From the NCBI GenBank assembly GCA_964404035.1, contig CAYOIT010000006.1, positions 1 to 54,354 of the forward strand: 54,354 nucleotides of DNA, written 5' to 3'. The translations under genes were made by a program, and so were the position numbers. Origin of the DNA: CAMBRF01 sp964404035 (GTDB lineage: Bacteria > Verrucomicrobiota > Kiritimatiellia > CAIKKV01 > CAITUY01). This document shows positions 15,992-25,421 of the stretch, piece after piece. How positions within the stretch are numbered: position 1 is the first letter of the stretch; the number at the start of each line of letters is the position of its first letter. A model generated the notes under the pieces. It ran no database searches, was not told where the DNA came from, and was given only the letters and a program-made list of their open reading frames with translations.

Positions 15992-17176
15992 TCAAACCGT
16001 GGCCGTCGTGTCTGTCCGGCCTCGGTTCCAGGCGTCGTATAACGGGGCGCCTGGAGTCGAATAGGGACCGCAGTTACAGAGGTAGTTTTCCGGCGTCATC
16101 TGCATGCGGCTACCGAGTTGGTTCCAGGTGGCGGAGGTACCGTGGCACACGCTGACGGGCGTCCCCGGCGAGAGTTTCCGGACGGTTTCAATGCAGAACT
16201 GGTAAATCTCTTCGTGTGTCTTCTGGGTGAATGGTCCCCATTTCACACTGGCAAGTTCCGCCTGCTCCTTCTCCGCCCCGGCCACCGCTTCAGCATCCAG
16301 GAAGGATCGGTCAAAAATGGCCAGCAGATCGTTAACGCCCATCCACCCGAGCAACTCCAGGGTGATCACATCAGGTCGCACCTTGCTCAGCAAAATCCGG
16401 AAAAGCTCGGCGTATTCCTCGCGCCAGTTCGCAACGGGAACGATCGGGCTGAGCCGGGCGCGAACCGGGTAACCCGCCTTTTGCATCTGCTCCATGGCGG
16501 CAATGCGCTCGTTCATCGTCGCCGCGCGCTTATCCACCAGGCGGCTGGCAAGGTCACAGGTGATCGACCAGCTGATGATCGTGTGGCCGCGGTGGTCGAG
16601 GCCGCGGAGGAACTCCACGTTGTCGCTCTTGGTAAACAACATGAGGTATCGGTCACGTTCGCGCGAAAACCGCTCGACCAGGGGCGGAATGGCATTCAGC
16701 TCGGGCTCGAACGCCGGCAGATCGGTCATGTTGCTATACTTGTACAGGCGGACCGCGAGATGCTGCGCAAAGAACGCGTCGAGCCCGTCCACAAGCCGCT
16801 CGACATCGAGGTTGAAAATGATGTACCGCCCGAATCCGCAATACGCGCACCGGAACACGCAGCCGTCCACCAGGTTCAGTTGCGGACCGGGCTGGCAAAC
16901 GCCGCCGTGATGGGTCGATTCATCACGCCAGTTATAGAACCAACCCATTCGATTTTCGTCGAACGTGGTAAATACCACAATCGCCTCGTCGCCGAAGTCG
17001 TCCTTTCCATGGCGTCGTTGCCCGATGGCATAGACGCTGCGCATGGCGTCCTCGTTGAGATCACGGATGTCGGTACAGCGAACGTGCGGAAGCATGCGCT
17101 CAAGCCTCTCGCGGCAAGCCGGGATTTGACGCACTTTCGGATCGATGTAGACAGTCTTGGCCGGGATCGTCAGCAT
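15992..17176 (-). CDS. Radical SAM protein, spore photoproduct lyase-like
   Basis: A 394-residue radical SAM enzyme. The 4Fe-4S motif is CX3CX2C, seen in DGCVFRCAYCGFG near residue 110. The layout, with an N-terminal part before the Cys motif and text such as LFTKSDNVEFLRGLDH and SWSITC, recalls SplB-like radical SAM proteins. The C-terminus has an unusual Cys pair in NYLCNCGPYS, plus SVCHGTSATWN. Spore formation is not expected here, so photoproduct repair is only one option; carbohydrate or peptide modification fits the neighbouring SGNH and GT-C genes. GGAG lies six bases before the ATG at 17176. It heads a three-gene run. Confidence 0.8.
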   Translation of the reverse strand: MLTIPAKTVYIDPKVRQIPACRERLERMLPHVRCTDIRDLNEDAMRSVYAIGQRRHGKDDFGDEAIVVFTTFDENRMGWFYNWRDESTHHGGVCQPGPQLNLVDGCVFRCAYCGFGRYIIFNLDVERLVDGLDAFFAQHLAVRLYKYSNMTDLPAFEPELNAIPPLVERFSRERDRYLMLFTKSDNVEFLRGLDHRGHTIISWSITCDLASRLVDKRAATMNERIAAMEQMQKAGYPVRARLSPIVPVANWREEYAELFRILLSKVRPDVITLELLGWMGVNDLLAIFDRSFLDAEAVAGAEKEQAELASVKWGPFTQKTHEEIYQFCIETVRKLSPGTPVSVCHGTSATWNQLGSRMQMTPENYLCNCGPYSTPGAPLYDAWNRGRTDTTATV

Positions 17177-17306
17177 GTTATCTCCGTTTCTGCATTCGAT
17201 CGGATGATTCTGATGATTTCCCCAAAGCCCGTCAACCCTATGGCTCCCAGGAGTTTCCCCGGTTTTCGGAACAGCAGACGGAAGACTTCTTGACCAACGA
17301 TAGACC

Positions 17307-17368
17307 AATGAAGAAATCCAGGCAGGAAGAGACCATGTTGGGCGATGTCCCGCTTGGATTTCTTCATT
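17307..17368. promoter_or_regulatory. Inverted repeat in a divergent promoter region
   Basis: AATGAAGAAATCCA (17307-17320) and its exact reverse complement (17355-17368) are separated by 34 nt, between the divergent radical SAM and ATPase genes. It could bind a dimeric regulator or form an RNA stem; there is no T-run. Confidence 0.4.
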
Positions 17369-17452
17369 TCCCCATCAGTGGCGCCTAAATCAACAGAAAT
17401 GATCCTAAATGAACCATTTTAATACAATATACTTGCCTTAAAATGATGTTTT

Positions 17453-18913
17453 ATGAAAACTATTGTCATGTTTGCCTCAAAAACAGAACTGCTGGCGGTG
17501 CTCACCCAATACAATCCCTGGTGGCGGGACGGACGGGCGGGCGAGCTTCCAAAATGGCGACGAGCGGCGTTCGCTCAGGTCGTACAATGGATGACGAATC
17601 CGCCCGCTCACCGGGCGTTGTTGCTATCCGGCGCACGGCAAGTGGGTAAGACGACCTTGCTCCTGCAAACCGTGGAGGCATTGCTCGCGAACGGCGTGCC
17701 ACCGTCCAAAATCCTCTATGCAACGTTCGATCATCCGCTGGTGAAGTTGGCGGGGCTCGATGGCCTGCTCAGCCTGTGGCAGGAACTCGAGCCCGCCGGG
17801 GACGGGACCGAATACTTGTTTCTCGACGAGATTCAATACACGAAGGACTGGCAAACGTGGCTCAAGCTCCAGGTGGATTTCCAGAAACACCGCCGCATCG
17901 CGGTGACGGGTTCAGCCACGCCACTGGTGACGGAAGGGCAGGAATCGGGCGTGGGGCGGTGGCATACGCTGCCCCTGGCGACGCTGTCCTTCTACGAGTA
18001 CCTGCAAGTCAAGGGAATCGCCGTGCCACAGTTGCCGGCGGTGGAGTCGCTGAACCAGTTATTCGACTGGCAGCCGGCGCAGTTTGTTCAGGTGGGCGAA
18101 CAGGGACGGGCGTTGGTGGCGCATTTTCACGAGTATCTGTTGCGCGGTGGATTTCCACAGAGCGCGCTGATGGAAAGCATCCCGCAGGCGCAAAAGCTCC
18201 TGCGGGAGGATATCGTTGACAAGGTGCTCAAGCGGGACATGACGGCGCTGTTCGGCGTGCGGCGCGTGCTGGAACTGGAACAGACCTTCCTCTATCTGTG
18301 CCTGCACGACGGCGGCCTGCTGGACATGACGATGCTGTGCCAGAACCTCGAGGTGAAGAAGCCCACAGCAAACAATTTCATCACGTTGCTGGAGAACACG
18401 CATCTGATCCACCGTCTGGCGCCATTCGGTTACGGGAAGGAAATATTGCGGGCGCGTTACAAGGTATATCTGGCGGATGCGGCTATTGCCCCGAGCGTGA
18501 TGCTCAAAGGAAAGGCATTGCTCGAAGACGGCGCGGCACTGGGCGTGGCCGTGGAGACAGCCTTTTTCAAACACGTCGTCACCCGCTACTACGAACAGAG
18601 TGTTGCCTTCAACTACTGGCGCGGAAAGAAGGATTGCGAGGTGGACATCATCGTCACCGCGGGCGCACGGCTCATGCCATTCGAGGTGAAGTACCGTTCG
18701 CAGGCCACAGGCCTGGGTGAACTGAAAGGGATGCAACAATTCTGTGCGGAGCGCAAGGTGGCTCGCGGCTATGTGATCACAAAGGAGGTCGCAGACTTCG
18801 GCGTGCTGCCACTGGGTGAGGCTGGCGGCGGCGCCATGGCGGTGAAGATCCCCGCGCCTCTGGCGTGTTACTGGCTGGGCCGTTCGGAAGTGGAGGCGGC
18901 AGATAAGACTTGA
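17453..18913 (+). CDS. AAA-type ATPase with DUF4143 C-terminal domain
   Basis: A 486-residue ATPase of the widespread COG1373 group. Walker A is GARQVGKT at residues 60-67 and Walker B is YLFLDEIQ near 121-128, followed by a sensor-like VTGSATPL. The C-terminal half (from about 290) matches the DUF4143 pattern, with PD-(D/E)XK-like text in DCEVDIIVTAGARLMPFEVKY. Its physiological role is not established; members often behave as isolated, horizontally spread genes. The start is uncertain (ATG at 17453 or 17468, neither with a good ribosome site). Its last 46 bp overlap the end of the converging SGNH gene. Confidence 0.88.
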   Translation: MKTIVMFASKTELLAVLTQYNPWWRDGRAGELPKWRRAAFAQVVQWMTNPPAHRALLLSGARQVGKTTLLLQTVEALLANGVPPSKILYATFDHPLVKLAGLDGLLSLWQELEPAGDGTEYLFLDEIQYTKDWQTWLKLQVDFQKHRRIAVTGSATPLVTEGQESGVGRWHTLPLATLSFYEYLQVKGIAVPQLPAVESLNQLFDWQPAQFVQVGEQGRALVAHFHEYLLRGGFPQSALMESIPQAQKLLREDIVDKVLKRDMTALFGVRRVLELEQTFLYLCLHDGGLLDMTMLCQNLEVKKPTANNFITLLENTHLIHRLAPFGYGKEILRARYKVYLADAAIAPSVMLKGKALLEDGAALGVAVETAFFKHVVTRYYEQSVAFNYWRGKKDCEVDIIVTAGARLMPFEVKYRSQATGLGELKGMQQFCAERKVARGYVITKEVADFGVLPLGEAGGGAMAVKIPAPLACYWLGRSEVEAADKT

Positions 18914-20181
18914 AGATACGACACAACGGCTCTGGCCGTCAGTTGCCGGCCCCGCTCATTCATGTGGAGACCATCGCGGAGCAGTGACTTCACCGGCAGC
19001 CCCGTGACCGCCAAGTAGTCCTGCCAGACCTGCAACAGGTCCAGATAGCCCGTCTTCGCCTCCATGGCGGCCTGCCGCACGATGTCCCGATGACGCATCC
19101 CAGCAGACGCGTCGCGCCCCCAGGAGACCAGATGCGGGGTAACCAGCAGCAATTCGGTGCCGGGGCTTTCCTTCCGGAGGATCCGAATGGCTTCCGCCAG
19201 GTCCGTCGCCAGATAGTCGCTGTCGTTGCTGATGGCCAGCAGGACGGCGAGCTGTGGCTGATAGGGCAGGATCCGTTCACGGATCTGATACCGGTATTTA
19301 ATCCAGCCCGTTCCGCCCCGGCCCACGAAGACCGTGCTCACCCGCGACCCCGGAAACGCCCGCTCGATCTGCACGTCCAGGGCCGCGTTGTCCAAGTCAC
19401 TGGAAATGCTGTCGCCGAACAGGACGATCGAAAGGGGCTGTCCCTGCCGTAGTCTCGCCAAGGCAGCACTCGGGACGGTCCCCACAGTATTCACGGCCGC
19501 GTTGGTGAGGGCCGGCATGGTCTTATGGATTCCGTCGGCCCAGGCCAGCACCGTCGGGCGGTCCACCGCTTCCACCCGCACATCGTCAACCCACAACGGT
19601 GAAGTTCCGTAGGGGTAGAAGACCAGCTTACCGGCGCTGGCCAGACGTTTGGATTTGAAACAGAACACCTGTTCCGACCACTCCGCCGACGCACCGACAC
19701 CCCAGTTGCAGTCCCCCTCCGTCTCCACTCCGTGCTCGTCATGGAAGTGAATGGCCGCAAAGAACTGGCTCGGGGCCCGCGAAAACAGCGATACACGGTA
19801 GTATTGGCCCGCCTGAACCGGGAAGGGGGCCGACTCCCACCCGCCCGAAGGGGACCCTTCGGACGGGTTCACCTCAAGACTCGTCTGGCCCGAATGGCTC
19901 TCATTGGTGCTCCAGAGCACGTTCCGCCCCCGACTCGCCGCGCCCTGCGGGTTCCACCGCTGCCGTGCCGCGGACGTCTCGAAGTCGTCCGAGAAGACAC
20001 AGGTGCTCGTTTGCGCCGAAACGCAGCCGATCATTCCGACGACGAGACTCGCGATCAACCACGCTGATCGATCCGCCGCCTTGTGCAGAGGAGATCCTTG
20101 CTGCCGGCGCTGTTGACCCGGTTGCACGCCGGCCCTGTGCGGTCGGTGCGTCGGGACTTCTGTCACTCTGAATCGTGTCAC
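18868..20181 (-). CDS. Secreted SGNH hydrolase with N-terminal carbohydrate-binding-like domain
   Basis: A 437-residue protein. A hydrophobic stretch at about 40-57 (AWLIASLVVGMIGCVSA) acts as signal peptide, preceded by an unusually long charged leader. Residues 60-205 look like a beta-sandwich module (SDDFETSAARQRWNP, WVDDVRVEAV). The SGNH domain follows with VLFGDSISSD near 250, GRGGTGW, and DGLHMNERGRQL near 405. The usual block III Asn is less clear (LLAISNDSDYL). It begins with GTG at 20181, whose GTGA overlaps the stop of the upstream 1340-residue gene, so the two are translationally coupled. The leader suggests the true start may be later. Confidence 0.8.
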   Translation of the reverse strand: MTRFRVTEVPTHRPHRAGVQPGQQRRQQGSPLHKAADRSAWLIASLVVGMIGCVSAQTSTCVFSDDFETSAARQRWNPQGAASRGRNVLWSTNESHSGQTSLEVNPSEGSPSGGWESAPFPVQAGQYYRVSLFSRAPSQFFAAIHFHDEHGVETEGDCNWGVGASAEWSEQVFCFKSKRLASAGKLVFYPYGTSPLWVDDVRVEAVDRPTVLAWADGIHKTMPALTNAAVNTVGTVPSAALARLRQGQPLSIVLFGDSISSDLDNAALDVQIERAFPGSRVSTVFVGRGGTGWIKYRYQIRERILPYQPQLAVLLAISNDSDYLATDLAEAIRILRKESPGTELLLVTPHLVSWGRDASAGMRHRDIVRQAAMEAKTGYLDLLQVWQDYLAVTGLPVKSLLRDGLHMNERGRQLTARAVVSYLQVLSAASTSERPSQ

Positions 20182-23100
20182 TTCTTCAATCCTTTGGTCG
20201 CGCGCTTCTGCTCATCCTGCAGGCGTTTCTTCTCAGCTTCCGCCGCCTTCTTCTCGTCAGCCTGGCGCTGCTTCTCGGCTTCCACCGCCGCCAGACGCGC
20301 CGCCTCCACCGCGTCGGCCTCGGCCTGGGTCACCCCCAGGCGGATCCAACTCAGCGTGCCATCGACGATGTCGCTCGGCATGAACATCAGGTTATGCCGG
20401 CCTGCCGGCAATGCCACCGTCCCGCTAAGACTAGTCACCACCTCTTCGACCTCGCTTTTCGGTTTGCCGCCTTTCGGCGCGTAGAGTTCAAACTGCACCT
20501 CTTTTTCGGCAGTGGCCGATTTGACCAGCGTCGTCGCGGGCTTTCCATCGACCAGCACGGCAACCGTCGGCGGCCGGCGTTCGGGCTTCAAGTACTTGGC
20601 ACGAATCGCCAGGATGTTTTCCCATTGCGGTGCCGTGCAAGGCGCCCGGTCGCTGTAGCGAAAGACACCGTCGAAGCCAATCTCGCAGGGGCCGGCCTTC
20701 GCCACATCCACCTCAAGGGAGAGCGCATCGCTGAACCGCAGATCGCGTTCCATGCCAAAGACAAAGGCGCTGACATACCCTTCACCCGAACGGACTTTCG
20801 CCCGCACGTCGGCGGGACGCGCCATGGCCGGAAGGGAGACCACCTTGTTACTCACAACACGGGGTTCCGGGTCCCGATCGGCCGGATAGGGTTTTGGCGT
20901 GCCCTCAAAACTGATGCGGAACGGCTCGGGCCGCACCGCAACCACGAGCGTGTTGGCCGTGAGATCCGTGACCGCCGGCTGGGGCGGAACCCCGCCAATG
21001 TGCAACTCGCTGAACAGCGCAGCCCGGGCATCGCGGACACTGGCGGTCAGGAAATCGTCGGGAAGCGTCGTCAGGCGATCGGCGGCGGCCTTGAGGCCCG
21101 CCTCGTCCGTCGCCGAAATCACCACGGCTGAGTTCCGCGGTCCAAAGGCCCAGGCAAGGCCCTGTACGACGGCCAGGCCGGAACCCGCCTCAGGCCAGAG
21201 CGCACCGGTATCCGCGAACGCCTCAACCATCTCGTTGTCCCGCTTATCGGCGATATCCAGCAGGATAACCGGCTTTGCGGTTCGGTGCCGATAGTCGCCA
21301 AACCAGTCGTTGCCGTGTTCTGTCCGTTTCACAACACGCCCGATCACTTTCCCGGCTTCAACCAGCGCATTCGCCTCCAGCTCGACGGCATTGGTGATCT
21401 GGTAGCCGATGGTGTAATTGGTCATCGTTGGCGACGCCATGATCTCCACCGTCACTCCCCTGGCCCGGAGGCTGGTGCGAATCGATTCCGCGATCCCCAT
21501 CAGGTTCGTCTGCGCCGGGAACAAGGGCAGCAGGACCTTCGCCTTCGGGACAAGGATCGACCCAATCAGCGCCTTTTCACGGACCACGACGCCATCGGCC
21601 AACGCCCTTGCCGGAGCCGACATCGTGGTCGGTTTGAGGGTCACGGGCACGGTAACGAGATGGCCGTTCAGTTGCGAGCGGACCTGTACCTGCCATTTAC
21701 CGGCAGGCGCATTGGCCGGCAGGCGCCAGTCCATCGCAAAGGAACCCTCGCGGCTGGTAAACCGGTAACCGGAGAAGAACGGCGTGCCGTCCGGCTGCAA
21801 CACAGCCAGGTGGAACGGCAGCATCGCCGCGAGGGGTTTCCCATCCGCCGCAACAAAGCCCACGCTGGCGGCGAGCATGTCGCCCGCGGTCACCGCCTGA
21901 CGGCAACGCAGGTCCACGGACTTGAGTTCACGGGAGAGCAGCCCGTACACGCGCGCGGTGGTGTTGGAGAGCTCGCAGTCGAACGGCGCCACCGGGCCCA
22001 TGGCCCGTTCATCGGTCAGGTCGTAGAGAAAGCCCTTGAGGGAATCGGTCACGGGCCGCACGGGCTCGCGCAGCACACGCCAGTCAGCCTGGCTTTTGAC
22101 GTGAGTGTCGTTGACGGCGATCACGTAGGTGGCGTCGGCCCCGCCGGCGACCTGCTCCAGCGTCAACTCCGTCTCGGCGTCATGTCCGGTAGTCAGGAAC
22201 GCGTGCCCGCGTCCGGCCAGGGCCTTCTCCAGGGCGGGTGCCAACTGCTTGTGCTGCTCGGCAAAGAGGAAGGTCGGATCGTCCACCGGGCTGTCCCAGT
22301 TGTGCGGGCGGCCCGGGGAATTGCGGAGCGGGAGGACGAGATCCATGCTGGTCGCGGGTGGCAGTTCCACCTGCGTGGAGCCGTCGCGGACAATCAGGCC
22401 GCCGCCAGCCACGAAGGCCTTCATGCCTTCCATGACGGCGCCCGGCAGCGGAACGGTCTGACCGACCACCACGAGGCTCTTTACCCCCCTGAACCGCTTG
22501 GCGGCCACTTCGTCATCCGTCAGATAAACCGGCATGTAGCCCATGCGGGTGAGCGAGACAAAGGCGCGAAACTGGGGCGTGCCAAAAGCCTGGCAGATAT
22601 ACTGCCGGCTGAACTGGGCCTTCGAGAACAGGATACCGACGCCGTAGTCGCCGCGGCCCGCCAGGGCGAGTCCGGCAAAACGGTCCATGAAGTCCCGCCC
22701 CGCGTTCGCGTCGAGCATGGTCGCCGGAATCTGCATGGTTTCAGCCATGCCGCCCAACAGCGTCGAGAAGGCTTCGAACGCGTTGCCGATGCCCGAGGCG
22801 CCATGCGGCAGGATGTGGGCGGCAATCCGGGTGAATTTCCCGGCGAACGGCGAACGTCCGTGCGCAAGTCCGTGGGCGCTGCTGATCCAGACGGGCTGGT
22901 TATCGGGCCGTTCCGCGTCGAGCATGCCGGCCGTGAAGAGCCATTGATAAGCGTAGTCCGGCGCGCCGACCTGGTCGTTCCACGTGGACTGGTAGCGGAA
23001 GTCGAGGGGCGCGTACGCGGCGGGCAGGTACTGGCCGTAGATCACCGGCGCATGGTCGATCTGGACGCTGCTGGTGTAGCGCAGGGTCGGGTCAAAGGAC

Positions 23101-24200
23101 CGGATGTTTCGCGTGAAGAACCCGTACGACTCGCCGTAGAGACTCATGAGGTAACCGGACCAGGCATCGAGGCGCTTCTCAAAGGTCGCCTGCTCCGCTG
23201 CGGACATCGGCTTCATGGCCAGCGCCGCCTGGTCCAGCCAGCGCTGGGTGGGCAGATCGATGGCTGGGGCCATGTCGGGCCGCTTGATGGCGAGCGTGTA
23301 GGCAATATACTCCTCCGGCTTGACCCACTCGTACCCGGTGCGCCGCTTGAACTCGTCGGTCATCAGGGTGTCGTTCCATTCAATATAGTGGCGCAGGGGA
23401 TCGGCATTGCGGTTCCACTGCCAGTAGGTCAGCAGCATCCGGCGGTTGCCGGGGGTGAAGGCGCCGGTATCGTAGCCGAAGCAGAACCCGCCAAAATTCG
23501 GGTAACGTCCATTGGCTTGCGCCGTGAGGAGCATCCGCTGGGTCATGCCGTCCAGTTCGACGGGGTTGTTCGCGACGGGACAGAAACTGGTCGGCCGGGT
23601 ATCGGGATTGTTGAACGACAGCGTGCCCGTCCGGGCCGCGGCATCCAGAATCGGGTTTCGTTTGGCGCCGGCGCTCATCATCCCCATCATGCCCGTCATG
23701 CCGGTCTGTTGGATCCGGTCGGCTATCTGATCCTGATAGGCGGCCAGTTCGGCCTCCCTGATGGCCGGGTCTTTGTTGGCTGCGCTGGAAAATCTCGGCT
23801 CGGATCCCGGATGCGCCTCATCCTGCATCGAGGCGGCGGAACGGCGCTGCACGGGAACAAGGTACAGTTTCCCGGGAACGGGTTCCGCGCCCTCCACGGA
23901 AAACGTGTACACCCCCGGCGCCAGCCGTGTCGTGTCGAGAACGATCGGGCCGGGTTTGCCGCGATACGCTTCCCAGCGTCCGCCGTTCCGCACCAGTTCC
24001 ACCCGAACGTCCCCGCCCTTGGCGGGTGCGGCCACCTGAATCAGGATCTTTTCACCGACAAAATAGGCGGTCCGGTCCTGTGCCAGAATCAGCGGCGGGA
24101 CGATCACCGCATTCGTCGTCGGCGTTGATTCCGCATAAAGAGGCAGAGCGCCCCCACTCACGGCCAGGCAGAAGACCACCAGAGGCATCATCTTTCTCAT
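20178..24200 (-). CDS. Very large secreted protein, possible glycoside hydrolase-like
   Basis: A 1340-residue protein that I do not recognise as a named family. It has a signal peptide (MRKMMPLVVFCLAVSGGALPLYA), then a beta domain (AYFVGEKILIQVAAP). A central region around 200-560 with many aromatic residues resembles a TIM-barrel hydrolase (GGFCFGYDTG, HYIEWND, GESYGFF). A GATase-like segment follows (GVKSLVVVGQTVPLPG, KAFVAGGGLIVRDG), as in GH42 trimer domains. Further beta domains and a Lys/Glu/Ala-rich coiled coil (about 1285-1340) close the protein. Catalytic residues cannot be assigned. AAAGGAAGAG precedes the ATG. It is coupled to the SGNH hydrolase and follows a sugar-type regulator, so polysaccharide use is a fair guess. 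Confidence 0.65.
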   Translation of the reverse strand: MRKMMPLVVFCLAVSGGALPLYAESTPTTNAVIVPPLILAQDRTAYFVGEKILIQVAAPAKGGDVRVELVRNGGRWEAYRGKPGPIVLDTTRLAPGVYTFSVEGAEPVPGKLYLVPVQRRSAASMQDEAHPGSEPRFSSAANKDPAIREAELAAYQDQIADRIQQTGMTGMMGMMSAGAKRNPILDAAARTGTLSFNNPDTRPTSFCPVANNPVELDGMTQRMLLTAQANGRYPNFGGFCFGYDTGAFTPGNRRMLLTYWQWNRNADPLRHYIEWNDTLMTDEFKRRTGYEWVKPEEYIAYTLAIKRPDMAPAIDLPTQRWLDQAALAMKPMSAAEQATFEKRLDAWSGYLMSLYGESYGFFTRNIRSFDPTLRYTSSVQIDHAPVIYGQYLPAAYAPLDFRYQSTWNDQVGAPDYAYQWLFTAGMLDAERPDNQPVWISSAHGLAHGRSPFAGKFTRIAAHILPHGASGIGNAFEAFSTLLGGMAETMQIPATMLDANAGRDFMDRFAGLALAGRGDYGVGILFSKAQFSRQYICQAFGTPQFRAFVSLTRMGYMPVYLTDDEVAAKRFRGVKSLVVVGQTVPLPGAVMEGMKAFVAGGGLIVRDGSTQVELPPATSMDLVLPLRNSPGRPHNWDSPVDDPTFLFAEQHKQLAPALEKALAGRGHAFLTTGHDAETELTLEQVAGGADATYVIAVNDTHVKSQADWRVLREPVRPVTDSLKGFLYDLTDERAMGPVAPFDCELSNTTARVYGLLSRELKSVDLRCRQAVTAGDMLAASVGFVAADGKPLAAMLPFHLAVLQPDGTPFFSGYRFTSREGSFAMDWRLPANAPAGKWQVQVRSQLNGHLVTVPVTLKPTTMSAPARALADGVVVREKALIGSILVPKAKVLLPLFPAQTNLMGIAESIRTSLRARGVTVEIMASPTMTNYTIGYQITNAVELEANALVEAGKVIGRVVKRTEHGNDWFGDYRHRTAKPVILLDIADKRDNEMVEAFADTGALWPEAGSGLAVVQGLAWAFGPRNSAVVISATDEAGLKAAADRLTTLPDDFLTASVRDARAALFSELHIGGVPPQPAVTDLTANTLVVAVRPEPFRISFEGTPKPYPADRDPEPRVVSNKVVSLPAMARPADVRAKVRSGEGYVSAFVFGMERDLRFSDALSLEVDVAKAGPCEIGFDGVFRYSDRAPCTAPQWENILAIRAKYLKPERRPPTVAVLVDGKPATTLVKSATAEKEVQFELYAPKGGKPKSEVEEVVTSLSGTVALPAGRHNLMFMPSDIVDGTLSWIRLGVTQAEADAVEAARLAAVEAEKQRQADEKKAAEAEKKRLQDEQKRATKGLKK

Positions 24201-24335
24201 GAGTTCTCTCTTCCTTTCACAGGCTGCCCTTCGATTTCCATCGCAAATCGCACTTCAATATATGCGCATCCGCATTGCATGTATAGCTATTATCGGAGAA
24301 TCGGGACGGCGGGAGACAGGACGATAAGGCACTGA
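24201..24335. promoter_or_regulatory. Candidate promoter/operator region
   Basis: An AT-rich 135-bp gap containing ATGCGCAT at 24262-24269, inside a looser dyad of TATATGC and GCATGTATA. It lies between the regulator stop and the start of the large secreted protein, where an operator would be expected. Confidence 0.35.
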
Positions 24336-25421
24336 TCACGGAACTCTGTTCATCTCGTCGTCGAACAGGGCCGGCAGAACGGTGTGCTGAGGGAAAGACT
24401 CGCCCCGGCGCTGTTGCTCGATTCGCTCCATGCACAGGGCCACCAGTTTTGTGATGTCATAGCCAAGCCGTTTCAAAGGAACGTCGCTCGGCGGAAGCCA
24501 CGGGAAATTCGTCAGGGCGACCACCTCGACCTCCTCGGGCACGCTCACCCCGGAGGCGAGAATCCCCGCCGAGGCATGCTCGACCAGGTTGTCATCCATG
24601 ATCACCAGTCCGTCCGGACGCTCGCTCTTGTCCACCTCGAACAAGGCTCGCATGATCTGCCCGGTCCAGGCCACGCTTTCGAGGCCCACTCCCTGGATCC
24701 ACCGGGGCAATATGGTCACACCTTGGCGCTGCGCTTCTTCCATGACGGTCTTCTCAACCTTGCCCGGAACATCGTGCCCCAGCATCAACACCGCCACACG
24801 ACGGCGTCCGTTGCCCGCCAGATGGGTCAGGGCCTTGCGCAAAAACCCCTCGACATCAGGATAGACCGTGGGGAAATTCATGTTCTTGCCATCCTGCATG
24901 ATAGCCACGCGGGGCAGACCGGAATCCATGATGAGCGGCATGTTGGCCAGCCGCCAGGGCGGATGGGCAAAGATCACCCCCGCCAGACGGCGGGTCTCAA
25001 CCAGATCAAGGAGCCGCTGGCCATCCTCCTCCCCCTCCTCGTTGATGCCGTGGAACACCTGCAAATGCCGCTCCTGACCTTGCAGTTTGTTCGCCTCATT
25101 CTGGATGGCCCGGTAGAACTGGGAAGGGACATGATTCCTGGCCCAGGGAAAAGCGATGGCAAAATCCGAGATATGCGGCGGGTAAGCGACCACAAAGGTG
25201 CCGCTGCGCCCCCGCGCCACAATGAACCCGTGCACCGCCAGCAACCTCAAAGCCCGGTTGACTGTCACCGGCGTCGTTCGGTAGTGCTTCAGCAGTTCAC
25301 GCCGGGTCGGCAGCCGCGAGCTGCAGCCAAGTTTTCCCGAAATAATCTGATCGCGGAGTTCCCCAAGGATCTGATGGTATCCGCGTTTCCTGCCCTTTGC
25401 CGACGTCTTCTTCATAAACAT
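24336..25421 (-). CDS. GntR-type regulator with LacI-like ligand domain
   Basis: A 361-residue repressor-like protein. Residues 14-80 form a GntR winged helix (YHQILGELRDQIISGKLG, LPTRRELLKHYRTTPVTVNRAL, FIVARGRSGTFV). The rest resembles the periplasmic-binding-protein fold of LacI/AraR proteins (GVIFAHPP, DGLVIMDDNLVEHA, EVEVVALTNFPW). This architecture usually senses sugars. It lies directly upstream of the large secreted protein on the same strand, the most likely target. Two starts (25421 and 25415) are possible; the second has better spacing from GAAGAGA. Confidence 0.88.
   Translation of the reverse strand: MFMKKTSAKGRKRGYHQILGELRDQIISGKLGCSSRLPTRRELLKHYRTTPVTVNRALRLLAVHGFIVARGRSGTFVVAYPPHISDFAIAFPWARNHVPSQFYRAIQNEANKLQGQERHLQVFHGINEEGEEDGQRLLDLVETRRLAGVIFAHPPWRLANMPLIMDSGLPRVAIMQDGKNMNFPTVYPDVEGFLRKALTHLAGNGRRRVAVLMLGHDVPGKVEKTVMEEAQRQGVTILPRWIQGVGLESVAWTGQIMRALFEVDKSERPDGLVIMDDNLVEHASAGILASGVSVPEEVEVVALTNFPWLPPSDVPLKRLGYDITKLVALCMERIEQQRRGESFPQHTVLPALFDDEMNRVP

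Noticed and set aside
15992..17176. Radical SAM gene as a true spore photoproduct lyase
   Set aside because: Only the general layout is similar; the neighbours and lineage do not suggest sporulation.
21285..24128. 947-codon open frame opposite the 1340-residue gene
   Set aside because: Antisense shadow due to high G+C; it lacks a signal peptide, domains and a ribosome site.
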